Assembly: GCA_949742895.1 (NCBI GenBank)
Contig: CATJRT010000229.1
Coordinates: forward strand, 1-15,217
Length of the DNA: 15,217 nucleotides
Reading direction: 5' to 3'
Source: an uncultured Eubacteriales bacterium
GTDB taxonomy: Bacteria; Bacillota_A; Clostridia; Oscillospirales; Oscillospiraceae
Below, piece after piece: positions 5,564 to 11,975 of this stretch (positions within the stretch are counted from its first letter, which is position 1; each line of letters opens with the position of its first letter). A program made the translations under genes and the position numbers. The notes below the pieces were generated by a model, which saw nothing but the letters and a program-made list of their open reading frames with translations, had not been told where the DNA came from and made no database searches.

Positions 5564-7675
5564 ATGTCCGACAAACAGGAAAAACAGGATAAGCCGCAAT
5601 ACTCCGTGGAGGAGATTTTGGCGGAGTATGGATCGGGAAAGTACGCAAAACGGCCCAAGGTGGTGGAGTTCCCGGAGCCGGCACCGGCACCCAAAACCGA
5701 GGAGCTGCCCAAGCCGTCCCGGCTGAAAGAGGAGCTGTCGGTACAGGACAGAAAGCCGCCCAGGCCGGAAAAGGAGCCGTTCCCCCAGGCGGATGAGCCA
5801 ATACCGGAGATTGTGCCGAAGGGGCTGGGCCGGAAGATGAAGGCGCGTCTGCACACCATTCTGCGCCGTGCAGACCACTACGCCGACCATATGTATGACC
5901 AGGCGGAGCCGGACGAGGCTACGAAACGGGCGGAGAAGTACATCCCCGGCGTGGACCGGGAGGAGGTGCCCGAGGAGGACGAGCCGCCCCGGCGGTTCCG
6001 CCGCCCCAAGGAAAAAAAGCTCCCGCCGGATACGCCCCCCGCCGAGCTGGCCGCCAAAGCCAAAAAGGGCTGGAGGGCCCAGGGCAGGCGGATGAAGGCG
6101 GCGGTGCTGCTGTCGCTGGCCGCCGTGGCCGGTTCGCTGGAGTTGTCCTTCATTCCCTGGGCGGACTGGGCGGGAAAGGCGGGGATGGAGGTCTTTCAGC
6201 TTCGCTGCCTGGCCCTCACCGGGGTGCTGCTGGTGGTGGGACTTTTGTGCCTTGAGGTGCTGGTCACGGGCATGAGCCGATTGATTACCCTGCGCCCGCG
6301 GGCAGAGAGCCTGGTTTTTGCGGCCTGGGCCTTCACCCTGGCCGACGGACTGACCGCACCCCAAATGGAGGGCCGCGCCGTCTGCCTGCCCTGCTCGGCG
6401 GTGACCGCCCTGGGGTTGGCCTTTGCTCTGTGGGGGGAGCATGAGCGCCGCCACGGGGACCGGCTGTCTGCTAGGGCTGCGGCCCCGGTGCAGAGCCCTT
6501 ACATCATCACCTTAGACGATAACAAGTGGAGTGGACGGCCCGCTTACTGCAAGTGGTCCGGCCCCGCCGCGGGCTTCGGGAGCCAGCTCCAGATGGAGGA
6601 CGCAGGGCAGCGGGCCTACCGGCTGGCCGCGCCGCTGCTGTTGCTGGGAGGGCTGCTGTGCGCAGTGATGGCTTCCACTGGACAGGATGCGCCGGAACGG
6701 TTTGTCTGGTCCGCCTCCGCCTGCTTCACGGCCACATCGTCCTGGTCTGCCCTGCTGGCCTACGGTCTGCCCTACCGCAAGCTGGCCGTCCGGCTCCACA
6801 AGCTGGGCGCGGCCCTGGCAGGCTGGCCGGGGGCAGCCCGATGCGGCCAGGGTGGGGTAATTGTCAGCGACCAGGACCTGTTCCCCACTGGGTCGGTTTC
6901 GGTGGCGAAAATGAAGGTGTTCGGCGGCGCGGCCACGGAAAAGGTGGTGGCCTATACCGCCACCATGCTGCGGGTGATGGACTGCGGCCTGACCCGCCCT
7001 TTCCACGACCTGCTCCGGGCCAAAGGGGCCTTTTACCGAGAGATGTCCGGCCTGCGGTGGGACGAGGGCGGCGCGTCCGGCATTATACGACGGCAGGAGG
7101 TGCTGGTGGGTACCGCCGCCTATATGCACCTGTCGGAAGTGGCCATGCCTTCGGGCTACAACATCAAAAATGCCCTGTTCTGTGCCATTGACGGTCACCT
7201 GGCCGGTATGTTCCTGCTGGATTACACCATGAGCGCCGCCGTCAATCCCAGTCTGTCCGCCCTGATGCACTCGGGTGTGTCCCCGGTGCTGGCTACCCGA
7301 GACCCCAATCTGATCCCTGCCCTGCTGGAGCAGAAGTTCAAGCTGCCGGTGGACAAGCTGGAGTTTCCCCCGGTGGGCCGGCGGCTGGAGCTGTCCCGGC
7401 GGGAGCAGGAGCATGACGACACCCTGGTGGCGGTGCTCAGCCGGGAGGGGCTTGCCGCTTACTGCGACGCGGTGGTGGGAGGCCGGAGGCTGCGCTCGGC
7501 GGCGATATGGGGGCTGTGCTTTGCCTTGGGCGGAGCGGTTGTGGGGCTGTGCCTCACCTTTTACCTGACCTCTATCGCGGCCTACGCCTCGCTGACGGCG
7601 GCCAATTTCCTGCTGTTTATGGCCCTCTGGCTGGTGCCGGAGGTGCTTATCGCTAACTGGGTGAACCAGTATTGA
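5564..7675 (+). CDS. Degenerate P-type ATPase-like membrane protein with long disordered N-terminal tail
   Basis: 703 aa; start at ATG 5564 with AGGAGG 7 nt upstream. Residues 1-175 are charged and proline-rich, probably disordered and cytosolic, with a YSVEEILAEYG motif at 13-23. Then come about eight membrane segments: 178-196, 213-236, 248-264, 272-290, a short soluble insert (about 300-350), 353-371, 381-402, a large soluble region (405-640), and 643-670, 676-697. The soluble region follows the order of a P-type ATPase P/N module: VIVSDQDLFPTGSVSV (432-447) where DKTGTLT is expected, VLVGTAAYM (513-521) like the N-domain VLVGN motif, AIDGHLAGMF (541-550) like the VAVDG..AG strand, and VLATRDPNLIPALL (575-588) like LLTGD...A. 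The CPC motif of metal pumps corresponds to SSWSALLAYGLP (392-403). No TGE(S), KTGT or GDGxND is present, so ion pumping is unlikely. I infer a pseudo-pump with a regulatory or scaffold role. Probably co-transcribed with rlmB. Confidence 0.75.
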   Translation: MSDKQEKQDKPQYSVEEILAEYGSGKYAKRPKVVEFPEPAPAPKTEELPKPSRLKEELSVQDRKPPRPEKEPFPQADEPIPEIVPKGLGRKMKARLHTILRRADHYADHMYDQAEPDEATKRAEKYIPGVDREEVPEEDEPPRRFRRPKEKKLPPDTPPAELAAKAKKGWRAQGRRMKAAVLLSLAAVAGSLELSFIPWADWAGKAGMEVFQLRCLALTGVLLVVGLLCLEVLVTGMSRLITLRPRAESLVFAAWAFTLADGLTAPQMEGRAVCLPCSAVTALGLAFALWGEHERRHGDRLSARAAAPVQSPYIITLDDNKWSGRPAYCKWSGPAAGFGSQLQMEDAGQRAYRLAAPLLLLGGLLCAVMASTGQDAPERFVWSASACFTATSSWSALLAYGLPYRKLAVRLHKLGAALAGWPGAARCGQGGVIVSDQDLFPTGSVSVAKMKVFGGAATEKVVAYTATMLRVMDCGLTRPFHDLLRAKGAFYREMSGLRWDEGGASGIIRRQEVLVGTAAYMHLSEVAMPSGYNIKNALFCAIDGHLAGMFLLDYTMSAAVNPSLSALMHSGVSPVLATRDPNLIPALLEQKFKLPVDKLEFPPVGRRLELSRREQEHDDTLVAVLSREGLAAYCDAVVGGRRLRSAAIWGLCFALGGAVVGLCLTFYLTSIAAYASLTAANFLLFMALWLVPEVLIANWVNQY

Positions 7676-7681
7676 AAAATA

Positions 7682-7742
7682 AGAAGCTGTACCAATAGCC
7701 GAAGTGTGCAAATGCTGTAATGAGGCTATTGGTACAGCTTCT
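7682..7742. repeat. Perfect 19-bp inverted repeat with 23-nt loop between convergent genes
   Basis: Arm AGAAGCTGTACCAATAGCC (7682-7700) is exactly mirrored at 7724-7742. On the - strand the right-to-left hairpin is followed by TTATTTTTC, so it can act as a terminator for the ABC operon. On the + strand no U-tract follows. The stem is longer and the loop larger than in the other terminators of this window, so a remnant of a small mobile repeat is a second possibility. Confidence 0.75.
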
Positions 7743-7745
7743 AAA

Positions 7746-7768
7746 TGCTCCCGGTTCCACTGGGAGCA
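7746..7768 (-). terminator. First hairpin after the ABC ATPase gene
   Basis: TGCTCCC (7746-7752) pairs with GGGAGCA (7762-7768), with a further GT/AC pair inside. On the - strand it is followed by TTTAG, and then by the 19-bp hairpin, giving two hairpins in tandem directly after the stop codon of the ATPase gene. Confidence 0.5.
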
Positions 7769-7769
7769 C

Positions 7770-8351
7770 TTATTTTACAGAGAGGGGCGGGCCGTCCAGC
7801 TCGATGACTGCGTCGCAGGCATCCAGTACTATGGCCTGGTGGGAGGCCAGCACCACCGGAACGTTCAGCGCCCGCAGGCGGTCTATAAGCCGTCCGGTCC
7901 GGGCGGGGTCCACTCCGGCGAATGGCTCGTCCAGCAGCAGCATATCCCCGCCCAGCGCTGCGCACCGGGCCAGGGCCAGCCGCCGGGTCATGCCGCCGGA
8001 CAGGGCGGCAGGGTAAGCGCCCGCCTCGCCCTCCAGCTCCGCAAAGACCAGCCACCGGGCCGCCTCCTTTCGCTGCGAGCGGGGCAATACATCCGCGATG
8101 TTCTGTGCCGCTGTGCGCCAAGGCAGCAGACGGTCCTCCTGGAAGAGGAACGCCGTCCGGGTCGGGTCCAGGCCGTCTACTGTGCCCTCCTGGGGATGTG
8201 CCAGCCCCGCCATCGCCCGCAGCAGGGTGGTCTTGCCGCAGCCAGAGGGGCCGCTGAGGGCGGTGAGCCCACGGGCAGGCAGGTCCAGGGAAAAATGGTC
8301 CAGCACCAGCTTCTCTCCATAACGAAGCGTCATATTCCGGATCTTTATCAC
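7770..8351 (-). CDS. ABC transporter ATP-binding protein, NitT/TauT (SsuB/TauB) type
   Basis: 193 aa, somewhat short for the family (usually 230-260). All nucleotide-binding elements are present: Walker [10 protein letters not shown] (34-42), Q-loop Q71 in the subfamily-typical [13 protein letters not shown], signature LSGGM (118-122), Walker B MLLLDEP (137-143) and switch histidine H171. It energises import by the membrane permease encoded just upstream. The start is GTG at 8351, overlapping the permease stop (GTGA), with AGGGGG about 8 nt before it; the long open frame upstream of that is the shadow of the permease gene. The missing C-terminal 40-60 residues are those that often carry regulatory or dimerisation extensions, so a compact but functional enzyme is likely. 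Last gene of the operon. Confidence 0.9.
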   Translation of the reverse strand: MIKIRNMTLRYGEKLVLDHFSLDLPARGLTALSGPSGCGKTTLLRAMAGLAHPQEGTVDGLDPTRTAFLFQEDRLLPWRTAAQNIADVLPRSQRKEAARWLVFAELEGEAGAYPAALSGGMTRRLALARCAALGGDMLLLDEPFAGVDPARTGRLIDRLRALNVPVVLASHQAIVLDACDAVIELDGPPLSVK

Positions 8352-9097
8352 GCTTTTTGCCCCCTTTTCTGGATAAGGCAACGCAGCAGGCCCTCCAGTG
8401 CCAGAGACAGCGCCACGATGACCAGCGTCCAAGCGAACAGCTCCGGAGTCTCCAGGGCCAGCTTGGCCTGCTGGATACGGGAGCCGATGGCTCGGTCCGG
8501 CGGGCAAAGCACCTCCGCCCCCACTCCGGACTTCCAAGCCAAGCCGAAGGCGGTGAGCACCCCGGCGGAAAAGTGGGGGCGCAGGGCGGGCAAGTATACC
8601 AGTCCCAGGGTCTTGAACCGGGAGAAGCGGTAGGCACGGGCCATCTCCAGCAGCCTGCCGTCCAGGCTGTCCAACCCGGCAGTGAGGGAGCCCCACACCA
8701 CCGGCAGCACCATCAGCCCAGCGATGACCCAGGGAATGGCCGGGCGAGCCACCCACAGGTACACCAGCAGGATGAAGGACACCACCGGCGTGGCCCGCAC
8801 CACCCGGACGGCAGGAGAGAGGAGCCGGTCCAGCCAAGGGGAGAAGTGGGTGAGGAAGGCCAGCGCCGTGCCCGCCGCCGTCCCCCACAGCAGCCCCAAA
8901 AACACCCGGGCCAGGGTGGCCAAGGCGGACAGCCAGAGGTCCGCCGTCCCCGCCAGGGCCAGCAGGGCGCGGCCCACCGCCAGCGGGCCGGGGAGCAGCA
9001 GTTCCCGCCCCACCCAAAGGGCCGCAAGCTGCCACACCCCCAGCCAAAAGACTGGGGGCATGACAGCTTGTAAGATTTTTTTTGTACTTTTATTCAT
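8348..9097 (-). CDS. ABC transporter permease, NitT/TauT (SsuC) type
   Basis: 249 aa with about six membrane helices in the BPD_transp_1 arrangement. TM1 is near 12-30, and the [14 protein letters not shown] segment (33-46) is characteristic of the SsuC/TauC branch. The cytosolic coupling loop ([20 protein letters not shown], 151-170) stands where the EAA motif is found. The ATG at 9097 is preferred: AAAGGA lies 11 nt upstream, and translation from there gives the usual short N-terminus. An in-frame TTG at 9214 would add 39 residues of non-membrane sequence within AT-rich DNA. It forms the transmembrane channel for the lipoprotein-delivered substrate. It is separated from its binding-protein gene by the AT-rich island with the HD-domain gene. 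Confidence 0.9.
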   Translation of the reverse strand: MNKSTKKILQAVMPPVFWLGVWQLAALWVGRELLLPGPLAVGRALLALAGTADLWLSALATLARVFLGLLWGTAAGTALAFLTHFSPWLDRLLSPAVRVVRATPVVSFILLVYLWVARPAIPWVIAGLMVLPVVWGSLTAGLDSLDGRLLEMARAYRFSRFKTLGLVYLPALRPHFSAGVLTAFGLAWKSGVGAEVLCPPDRAIGSRIQQAKLALETPELFAWTLVIVALSLALEGLLRCLIQKRGQKA

Positions 9098-9205
9098 GCG
9101 ATGTGGTGTCCTTTGCCTGCAAATCGTTGCCGTGGGGAGATAAAGCGGGGCTCGCCTTCCCGCCGGCATTTTCAAGTTCTTTTTGTTTGCTTTATTCAAT
9201 TCATA

Positions 9206-9241
9206 GGAACACAAGTTCAGCCTTGATCAAAGTTGTGTTCC
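9206..9241. repeat. Inverted repeat near the left edge of the AT-rich island
   Basis: GGAACACAA (9206-9214) is mirrored by TTGTGTTCC (9233-9241) with an 18-nt loop. No T-run follows on the - strand, so it is not an obvious terminator for the HD gene. The rest of 9098-9283 shows no convincing promoter. Confidence 0.5.
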
Positions 9242-9283
9242 CATTCATGAGAGGGAATAATCAGCGTGATAAACTGGAAGTTG

Positions 9284-9856
9284 TCACCCTAACACTTCCA
9301 TAACTTTTTCAAATTTGTGTTGATAGAGTTTTTTGCCTCTTATAGATAATTTCTGGAAACTTCTTCGCAGTTTATCCTTTACAAACTCTCTGCCATCTTC
9401 AATTCCCAATTTCTTTTGAACATAAGCTAAATACAATAAACTGGGTACACTGTCAAAGTGCGAAATTGCATCGGCATCAGCAACGCATAATTCTTCAACA
9501 CTGCTTTTTTCAAAAGATAAACTCCCTCTGTGATTTTCAATACATTTTTGCACCAACAATATCTTTTCGTCATTATAATCGTATTCTTTCAAAATATCAT
9601 ATGCCATTTTAGCTCCATGTATATGATGCAGCGCATATAAACGATAATCAGTAATGGAGGCAATATCATGTAACCAAGCTGCAATCATAACAATCTCCTT
9701 ATTTGCCCCATACTCATCCGCTAAAATTTCTGCATTTTGAACCACCGCAGCAATGTGATAATAACACCCCAGACCAAATTCATTCGTTTCTCTTTGGCAT
9801 CGATCGAATATTTCCTGTTGTAGATCCTTCAAAATATCCGTTCGCATCTGTCCCAT
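9284..9856 (-). CDS. HD-domain phosphohydrolase-like protein
   Basis: 190 aa, single HD domain. Metal-binding residues appear in the family order: H34 (CYYHIAAVV), the HD doublet H63-D64 (WLHDIAS), histidines in LHHIHGAKMA (77-86), H109 (IENHRG) and D126/D128 (CVADADAI). This is the arrangement of small metal-dependent phosphohydrolases acting on nucleotides or related phosphate esters; the substrate is unknown. ATG at 9856 chosen, with AAGGATGGAG about 8 nt upstream; a TTG 57 nt further up is less likely. Codon use is strikingly AT-rich compared with both neighbours, which points to acquisition from a low-GC donor. It lies between the binding protein and permease genes but has no evident link to transport. 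Confidence 0.82.
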   Translation of the reverse strand: MGQMRTDILKDLQQEIFDRCQRETNEFGLGCYYHIAAVVQNAEILADEYGANKEIVMIAAWLHDIASITDYRLYALHHIHGAKMAYDILKEYDYNDEKILLVQKCIENHRGSLSFEKSSVEELCVADADAISHFDSVPSLLYLAYVQKKLGIEDGREFVKDKLRRSFQKLSIRGKKLYQHKFEKVMEVLG

Positions 9857-9897
9857 GCGATTTTCTCCATCCTTTATGTACTTTTTGTGTACCGATC

Positions 9898-9944
9898 GCC
9901 GCCCGAACCCCAAAAACCGTTACAATACGAGGAGTTCGGGCGGC
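9898..9944. repeat. 11-bp inverted repeat downstream of the binding-protein gene
   Basis: GCCGCCCGAAC (9898-9908) is mirrored by GTTCGGGCGGC (9934-9944) with 25 nt between. It lies 30 nt past the binding-protein stop on the - strand and lacks a T-run. It could be an mRNA-stabilising or attenuating stem that keeps the binding protein more abundant than the permease, or a scar at the right edge of the AT-rich island. Confidence 0.6.
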
Positions 9945-9974
9945 TGATATCTTTAACCTTCGAGAAAAAGCAGG

Positions 9975-11099
9975 TCAAGGGACATAGTAGATGCCGTCGT
10001 CGGGCAAAGCGCCGCCTACGGAGGCGGGGTCGAGGGACCACAGCACCGCGAAATAGTCGGAGACGGCGGGCAGCATATCCGCACCGGAGATGAAGGTCAG
10101 GTGGCACTGGGGGATGGCCTGCCTGGCAATGCCCGCGCTGGGGGCGATGCCGTATCCCGCCACCAGCTCCGCCGCTGCGTCCACGTTGTTGGTCACATAG
10201 TCGATGGAGGCCTCATAGTCCTCCAGGAAGGCGGCCACCTGGTCCGGATGCTCCTCGATGAACTGGGTGCGGGCCACCACGGCGGTCATAACGAGCTGGC
10301 TTCCGTTGCCCAGGTCGTTCCACGCCTCGGTGACGTCCACGGCCTGCCGGACCTGGCCCTCGCCCTTGGCGATGGCGGCGGTGGCGGCGGGGACGGGGAG
10401 CATGGCGTACTGGATGTCCCCGCTGAGTAGCTTGGCGCTGATCTCGCTGGCGTCGGCAAAGACGATGTTCACCTCTGCCAGGTCCATCTCTGTCTCCTGG
10501 ATCAGATAGCGCAGGATATACTCCGGATTGGCTCCCTGTCCGGCGCAGTAGATGGTCCTGCCCGCCAGGTCACGGATGGAGTTGACGGTATTGCCGCCGC
10601 CTCCTTCCAGGATGTGGAGGACCCCCAGGGTGCCCAGGGCGATGGTCTTCACGTCGCCGTCGGTCTTGTTATAAAGGTTCACCGCCGCGTTGGAGGCCAT
10701 GGTGGCCACGTCCAGATCGCCCTTGTTCAGCCCCGCCACCAGCTCGCTGTTGTCGGCGGCGATGGTGTACTGGTAGCTGGTGTGCAGGCTGCCGGGGGCG
10801 TTGTCCGCGCTGTCCAGCAGCTTGGCCGCGCCTACCCCGGTGGGCCCGGACAGCACCGCCAAACGCAGAGCGCCGTCGGGGCCGGCGGCAGAGGGAGCTT
10901 CCGACGGCTCCTCGGACGGCTCTTCACTGGGTTCCTCAGAGGGCTGCTGGCTGGGTTCAGTGGGCTGGAGGGATTCGCCGGTTCCCTCAGAGGGAGCGCC
11001 GCTGGGGTCCTCTGCCGCAGGCTTGCAGGCGCACAGGGCGAACGCCATGGTCAGGGCCAGCAGCAGGGCAGTCATTTTTTTTAGCTTCATGTTCATCAT
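9975..11099 (-). CDS. ABC transporter substrate-binding lipoprotein, NitT/TauT (NMT1/SsuA-like) family
   Basis: 374 aa. A basic start and hydrophobic core end in the lipobox LCAC, giving lipid-modified Cys25. Residues 26-75 form a Pro/Ser/Glu linker with repeated EPSE units, which would hold the domain off the membrane. The binding domain (about 77-370) begins LRLAVLSGPTGVGAAKLL and has the family features of a two-lobe periplasmic-binding fold: ELVAGLNKGDLDVATM (lobe 1), DLAGRTIYCAGQGANPEYILR (lobe crossover) and the late VAAFLEDYEASIDYV helix. It captures a small anionic or sulfur/nitrogen compound outside the cell; the ligand is unknown. The first ATG overlaps the regulator stop (ATGA), with GGAAAGGAAG just upstream; the second ATG (11096) has better spacing. 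The operon order suggests it serves the permease and ATPase at 7770-9097. Confidence 0.88.
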   Translation of the reverse strand: MMNMKLKKMTALLLALTMAFALCACKPAAEDPSGAPSEGTGESLQPTEPSQQPSEEPSEEPSEEPSEAPSAAGPDGALRLAVLSGPTGVGAAKLLDSADNAPGSLHTSYQYTIAADNSELVAGLNKGDLDVATMASNAAVNLYNKTDGDVKTIALGTLGVLHILEGGGGNTVNSIRDLAGRTIYCAGQGANPEYILRYLIQETEMDLAEVNIVFADASEISAKLLSGDIQYAMLPVPAATAAIAKGEGQVRQAVDVTEAWNDLGNGSQLVMTAVVARTQFIEEHPDQVAAFLEDYEASIDYVTNNVDAAAELVAGYGIAPSAGIARQAIPQCHLTFISGADMLPAVSDYFAVLWSLDPASVGGALPDDGIYYVP

Positions 11100-11746
11100 G
11101 CTTCCTTTCCTGGATAGGACCGGCAGCTATACAGTCCGGCCTCGTCTAAAATGCGGATGGTTTTGCCCTCCCGGGCGATGGCTCCGGCCTGTTCGAGGGC
11201 GTCAAAGGCCCGGTACAGGGTGGCCCTGCCCATGCCCAGGCGTTGGCTGAGCTGGGTGGCGGATAGGGTGACGGTTCCCGCCTCCCCGGCGGAGGACAGC
11301 AGGTACTGGGCCAGCTTGCCCTGAGCAGAGGGGCTGGACACCGCCTCCAGCCGTTGGCTGAGGAACTGGATGCGGCCGGAGAGGTAGACGGCGTAATCCA
11401 CGGCGAAGTCGCCGCACTCCCGCAGCAGCAGCCGGACGCTCTCCTGGGGGATGAGCAGGGCTTCGCAGCCGGTAAGGGCGGTGAGGGTGGTGGGAGGCTC
11501 CTCCCCGCGATGGAACAGCGCCGCCGCGCCGAATACGTCCCCCTCCTCCAGCGTGGACATGAGCAGCGCCTCCCGGCGCACCTGGACGCGTCCGCACAGG
11601 ACCACGCCCAAACAGCGGCGGAACCGCTCCCGACCGTAAACCACGCCTCCCTTTTCCGCCCGGAGCAGATCTGCCCCTGCCAGCGTTCGCGTCCACAGCG
11701 CCTCCGGTACCCGCCGGAACAGCGGGGGAGGCTGGATCGGATTCAC
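11096..11746 (-). CDS. Crp/Fnr family transcriptional regulator
   Basis: 216 aa. The N-terminal beta-barrel sensor (about 20-105, with GDVFGAAALFHRGEEPPTT typical of the cNMP-binding fold) leads to a long dimerisation helix (about 106-137) and a winged helix-turn-helix (about 158-198; recognition helix GRATLYRAFDALEQAG). The barrel lacks the RE..R..T-type phosphate-binding cassette seen in cAMP binders, and no Fnr-like cysteine cluster is present, so the signal is unknown. The start is GTG at 11746 with a perfect GGAGGTG 7 nt upstream. It overlaps the binding-protein gene by 4 nt, so regulator and transporter are one transcript. A palindrome over its own promoter start suggests autoregulation. 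The C-terminus (about 205-216) is a short basic tail of no known role. Confidence 0.87.
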   Translation of the reverse strand: MNPIQPPPLFRRVPEALWTRTLAGADLLRAEKGGVVYGRERFRRCLGVVLCGRVQVRREALLMSTLEEGDVFGAAALFHRGEEPPTTLTALTGCEALLIPQESVRLLLRECGDFAVDYAVYLSGRIQFLSQRLEAVSSPSAQGKLAQYLLSSAGEAGTVTLSATQLSQRLGMGRATLYRAFDALEQAGAIAREGKTIRILDEAGLYSCRSYPGKEA

Positions 11747-11760
11747 GGGGCTGCACCTCC

Positions 11761-11784
11761 AAACTGTCTCGTCTGAAACAGTTT
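11761..11784. promoter_or_regulatory. 24-bp palindromic operator over the expected transcription start of the Crp-type regulator
   Basis: Arms AAACTGT (11761-11767) and ACAGTTT (11778-11784) with further symmetric pairs inside (TC/GA), giving the pattern AAACTGTnTCnnnnGAnACAGTTT. It begins two bases downstream of the -10 box on the - strand, so a bound dimer would block initiation. Size and symmetry fit a Crp/Fnr-family site, though the sequence is not the Crp (TGTGA) or Fnr (TTGAT) consensus. Confidence 0.7.
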
Positions 11785-11785
11785 A

Positions 11786-11814
11786 ATTCTATCAGCAGGT
11801 TTGCTCCCTGTCAA
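11786..11814 (-). promoter_or_regulatory. Near-consensus sigma-A promoter of the regulator/ABC operon
   Basis: Read on the - strand: TTGACA (11814-11809), a 17-nt spacer, then TAGAAT (11791-11786). Only one -10 base departs from consensus. The start of transcription would fall near 11779, inside the palindrome. Confidence 0.85.
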
Positions 11815-11875
11815 GAGCCGTTTTACCCTGCTGATATGGTTCACAAAATCTTCATGATTTCTTCACTTCGCCCCC

Positions 11876-11904
11876 TTGTTTTTTTCGCCAGGGTTCGCTA
11901 TACT
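11876..11904 (+). promoter_or_regulatory. Promoter of the LCP gene, divergent to the ABC operon
   Basis: TTGTTT (11876-11881), a 17-nt spacer, TATACT (11899-11904). The leader to the start is about 65 nt. It is about 60 bp from the divergent promoter; no operator-like copy of the 24-bp palindrome is seen on this side. Confidence 0.6.
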
Positions 11905-11975
11905 TAGTGGACGACTAAAGTTGACATAATGCGAAGACGGCGGTATGCCGTTATGTGATTAAAGGAGGCCGCTTC

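Larger units (their letters stand above)
9165..9897. mobile_element. AT-rich island splitting the ABC operon (probable acquired segment)
   Basis: Base composition falls sharply: 9301-9360 has 16 G+C of 60 and 9541-9600 has 15 of 60, against 41 of 60 at 9001-9060. The island holds one gene (HD-domain hydrolase) and an inverted repeat at its left end, and stops at another inverted repeat on its right (9898-9944). No transposase, integrase or clear direct repeat is visible, so the mechanism is unknown and the edges are approximate. Confidence 0.5.

Noticed and set aside
3154..5801. Two long - strand open frames (3154-4659 and 4434-5801) opposite the MFS gene and rlmB
   Set aside because: Low-complexity His/Gly/Gln translation opposite genes with complete family motifs; no promoter or ribosome binding site.
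8352..9047. Upstream extension of the ABC ATPase frame on the - strand
   Set aside because: The extension overlaps the whole permease gene in another frame and is Gly/Pro/Ala-rich; the GTG at 8351 overlapping the permease stop and preceded by AGGGGG is the natural start.
9887..10093. + strand frame with a plausible-looking stretch (QYEEFGRLISLTFEKKQVKG)
   Set aside because: It briefly looked like a remnant of a mobile-element protein, but the rest is Arg-rich shadow of the binding-protein gene, and I could not tie it to a known family.
11921..11926. TTGACA on the + strand upstream of the LCP gene
   Set aside because: No -10 box stands at 15-19 nt; the TTGTTT / TATACT pair at 11876-11904 fits better.
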